NCBI GenBank assembly: GCA_030710605.1
Contig: CP092870.1
Coordinates: 49,817,061 to 49,881,060, forward strand
Direction of reading: 5' to 3'
From: Cordylochernes scorpioides
Taxonomy: Eukaryota; Arthropoda; Arachnida; Pseudoscorpiones; Chernetidae
DNA length: 64,000 bases
Below, piece after piece: positions 63,149 to 64,000 of the stretch (the first letter of the stretch is position 1; each line of letters starts with the position of its first letter). Below the pieces are notes generated by a model. The model was given only the letters and a program-made list of their open reading frames with translations, did not search any database and had not been told where the DNA came from. A program made the position numbers and the translations under genes.

Positions 63149-64000
63149 GTATAATTAAATAAATATATTTCAAGAGGTATACAAGCTATAAAGAATTTTA
63201 GCAAACGATCTAATTTACTTCAATCAATATTTCACTTCTGAACATTAATAATTCTTAATTAATGTTTGATGAGAGAAATCAGTAAATAGAAAAATAAGAT
63301 CATTTAATAACTTATAACTTCATTTTTTCCGTATAATTCCTTCTATTATCATCTCTCATTTTGTAAGCCTGAATCTAAAAATAAGTTTATTTTCCTAGAA
63401 ATTTAATATTTCTTAAAGCACACACAGAGTATTATATTAATAGATTTTCAATAGTTTGTTGGGTGTGCCTAAGGGTTTTCGAGAAAATAGTCTCAGGACC
63501 AGGCTGGAACATTTACCTCGTATAGAAGGAAAACAAACTTATATAGGGTGAAAGTTGAGGCGCCAAGTTGTTCCAAAATTCTCTCAGGGGGTTCGGCCAT
63601 GTTTATCATATAGATTAGATTCACCAAAATTTCACAACTGACTCAAAATTAAATCGCATATTTTACTTCTTCTCTTCCAACTTTTTAACAAAATATTTTT
63701 AATACAGACTCGAGTAAGGGTTAGTTTTAAAAAGTAAACACACGCTGAAAAAAGGGTTTTTATGAAAATAATTATTGTAGGAAAAAAGGCGCTTTTTAAA
63801 AATAAAACTAATATAATCTTTAAAAGGGTAAGCAGATTATATTCATTTTGAAAAATAAAAATGTTTTTCTACATTTTTTTTAATCCTTTGTCATTTTTAG
63901 ACTCGGGCTGTAGTTATGTATTGGTGGAAGTGGTCCTAGCGTGAACTGTCGTGGTTCTGTGAATAGACAGCTGCCCTAGAGACCATGCCTTCCTCTACTG
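63149..64000. other. No recognised element
   Basis: CELF RRM1 exons were sought on the minus strand here and not found. Confidence 0.35.

Noticed and set aside
52400-64000. CELF RRM1 exons
   Set aside because: No splice-flanked match to the family RRM1 (RNP2/RNP1 strings) seen on the minus strand; likely outside.

Overview
This window is eukaryotic and almost certainly arthropod. It is AT-rich, with spliced exons using GT/AG sites, no operons, and dense interspersed repeats (Penelope-like, Helitron, hAT, mariner/pogo, LINE, LTR and tRNA-derived SINE). Species cannot be read from the sequence.

The only host gene I can support lies on the minus strand. Four small GC-richer exons (52290-52338, 7191-7316, 4639-4718, 2318-2467) splice in phase. 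They encode the end of the RRM1-RRM2 linker, all of RRM2 and the start of the divergent linker of a CELF/Bruno RNA-binding protein, of the CELF1/2 - Drosophila Bruno-1 (arrest) type. RRM1 should lie beyond base 64000. The rest of the linker and RRM3 should lie left of base 1. One intron is 44,973 bp, so most of the window is CELF intron filled with mobile DNA.

Layout: 1-7.3 kb holds three exons and short repeats. 7.4-18.4 kb holds foldback elements, ribozyme-bearing elements, a tRNA-derived SINE split by a hAT element, and LINE debris. 18.5-23.35 kb is a 55-bp minisatellite interrupted by a retrotransposon that carries only an ORF1/Gag gene. 23.4-35.2 kb holds SINEs, palindromic ribozyme elements, a dead mariner transposase, a LINE 3' end, (TA)n and pogo-like MITEs. 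35.2-39.6 kb is a nested stack: a SINE interrupted by a hAT, containing two inverted Penelope-like fragments, one of them split by a Helitron. 39.6-50 kb holds ribozyme and foldback elements and a gypsy-like relic whose 5' LTR has become a 16-bp satellite. 50.5-52.2 kb is a large inverted LINE repeat. 52.3-64 kb holds the first exon, SINEs, a tandem LINE zinc-finger repeat, a second Helitron and a pogo-like TIR satellite.

The most interesting signal is that many unrelated-looking short repeats carry a hammerhead-ribozyme arrangement: CUGANGA, a stem-II hairpin, then GAAA, then a tiny self-complementary stem III (ACGU, ACGCGU, AGCU or AUAU) ending in a cleavable U-H, with flanks that pair as stem I. 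At least six families fit (B, L, M, N, D and the Penelope-type F), some intact and some decayed. Family N and the Penelope-like element here also share a 3' tail. I infer a community of small, non-autonomous, hammerhead-bearing retroelements that may depend on Penelope-like machinery. The folding is seen in sequence; mobility and cleavage are inferred.
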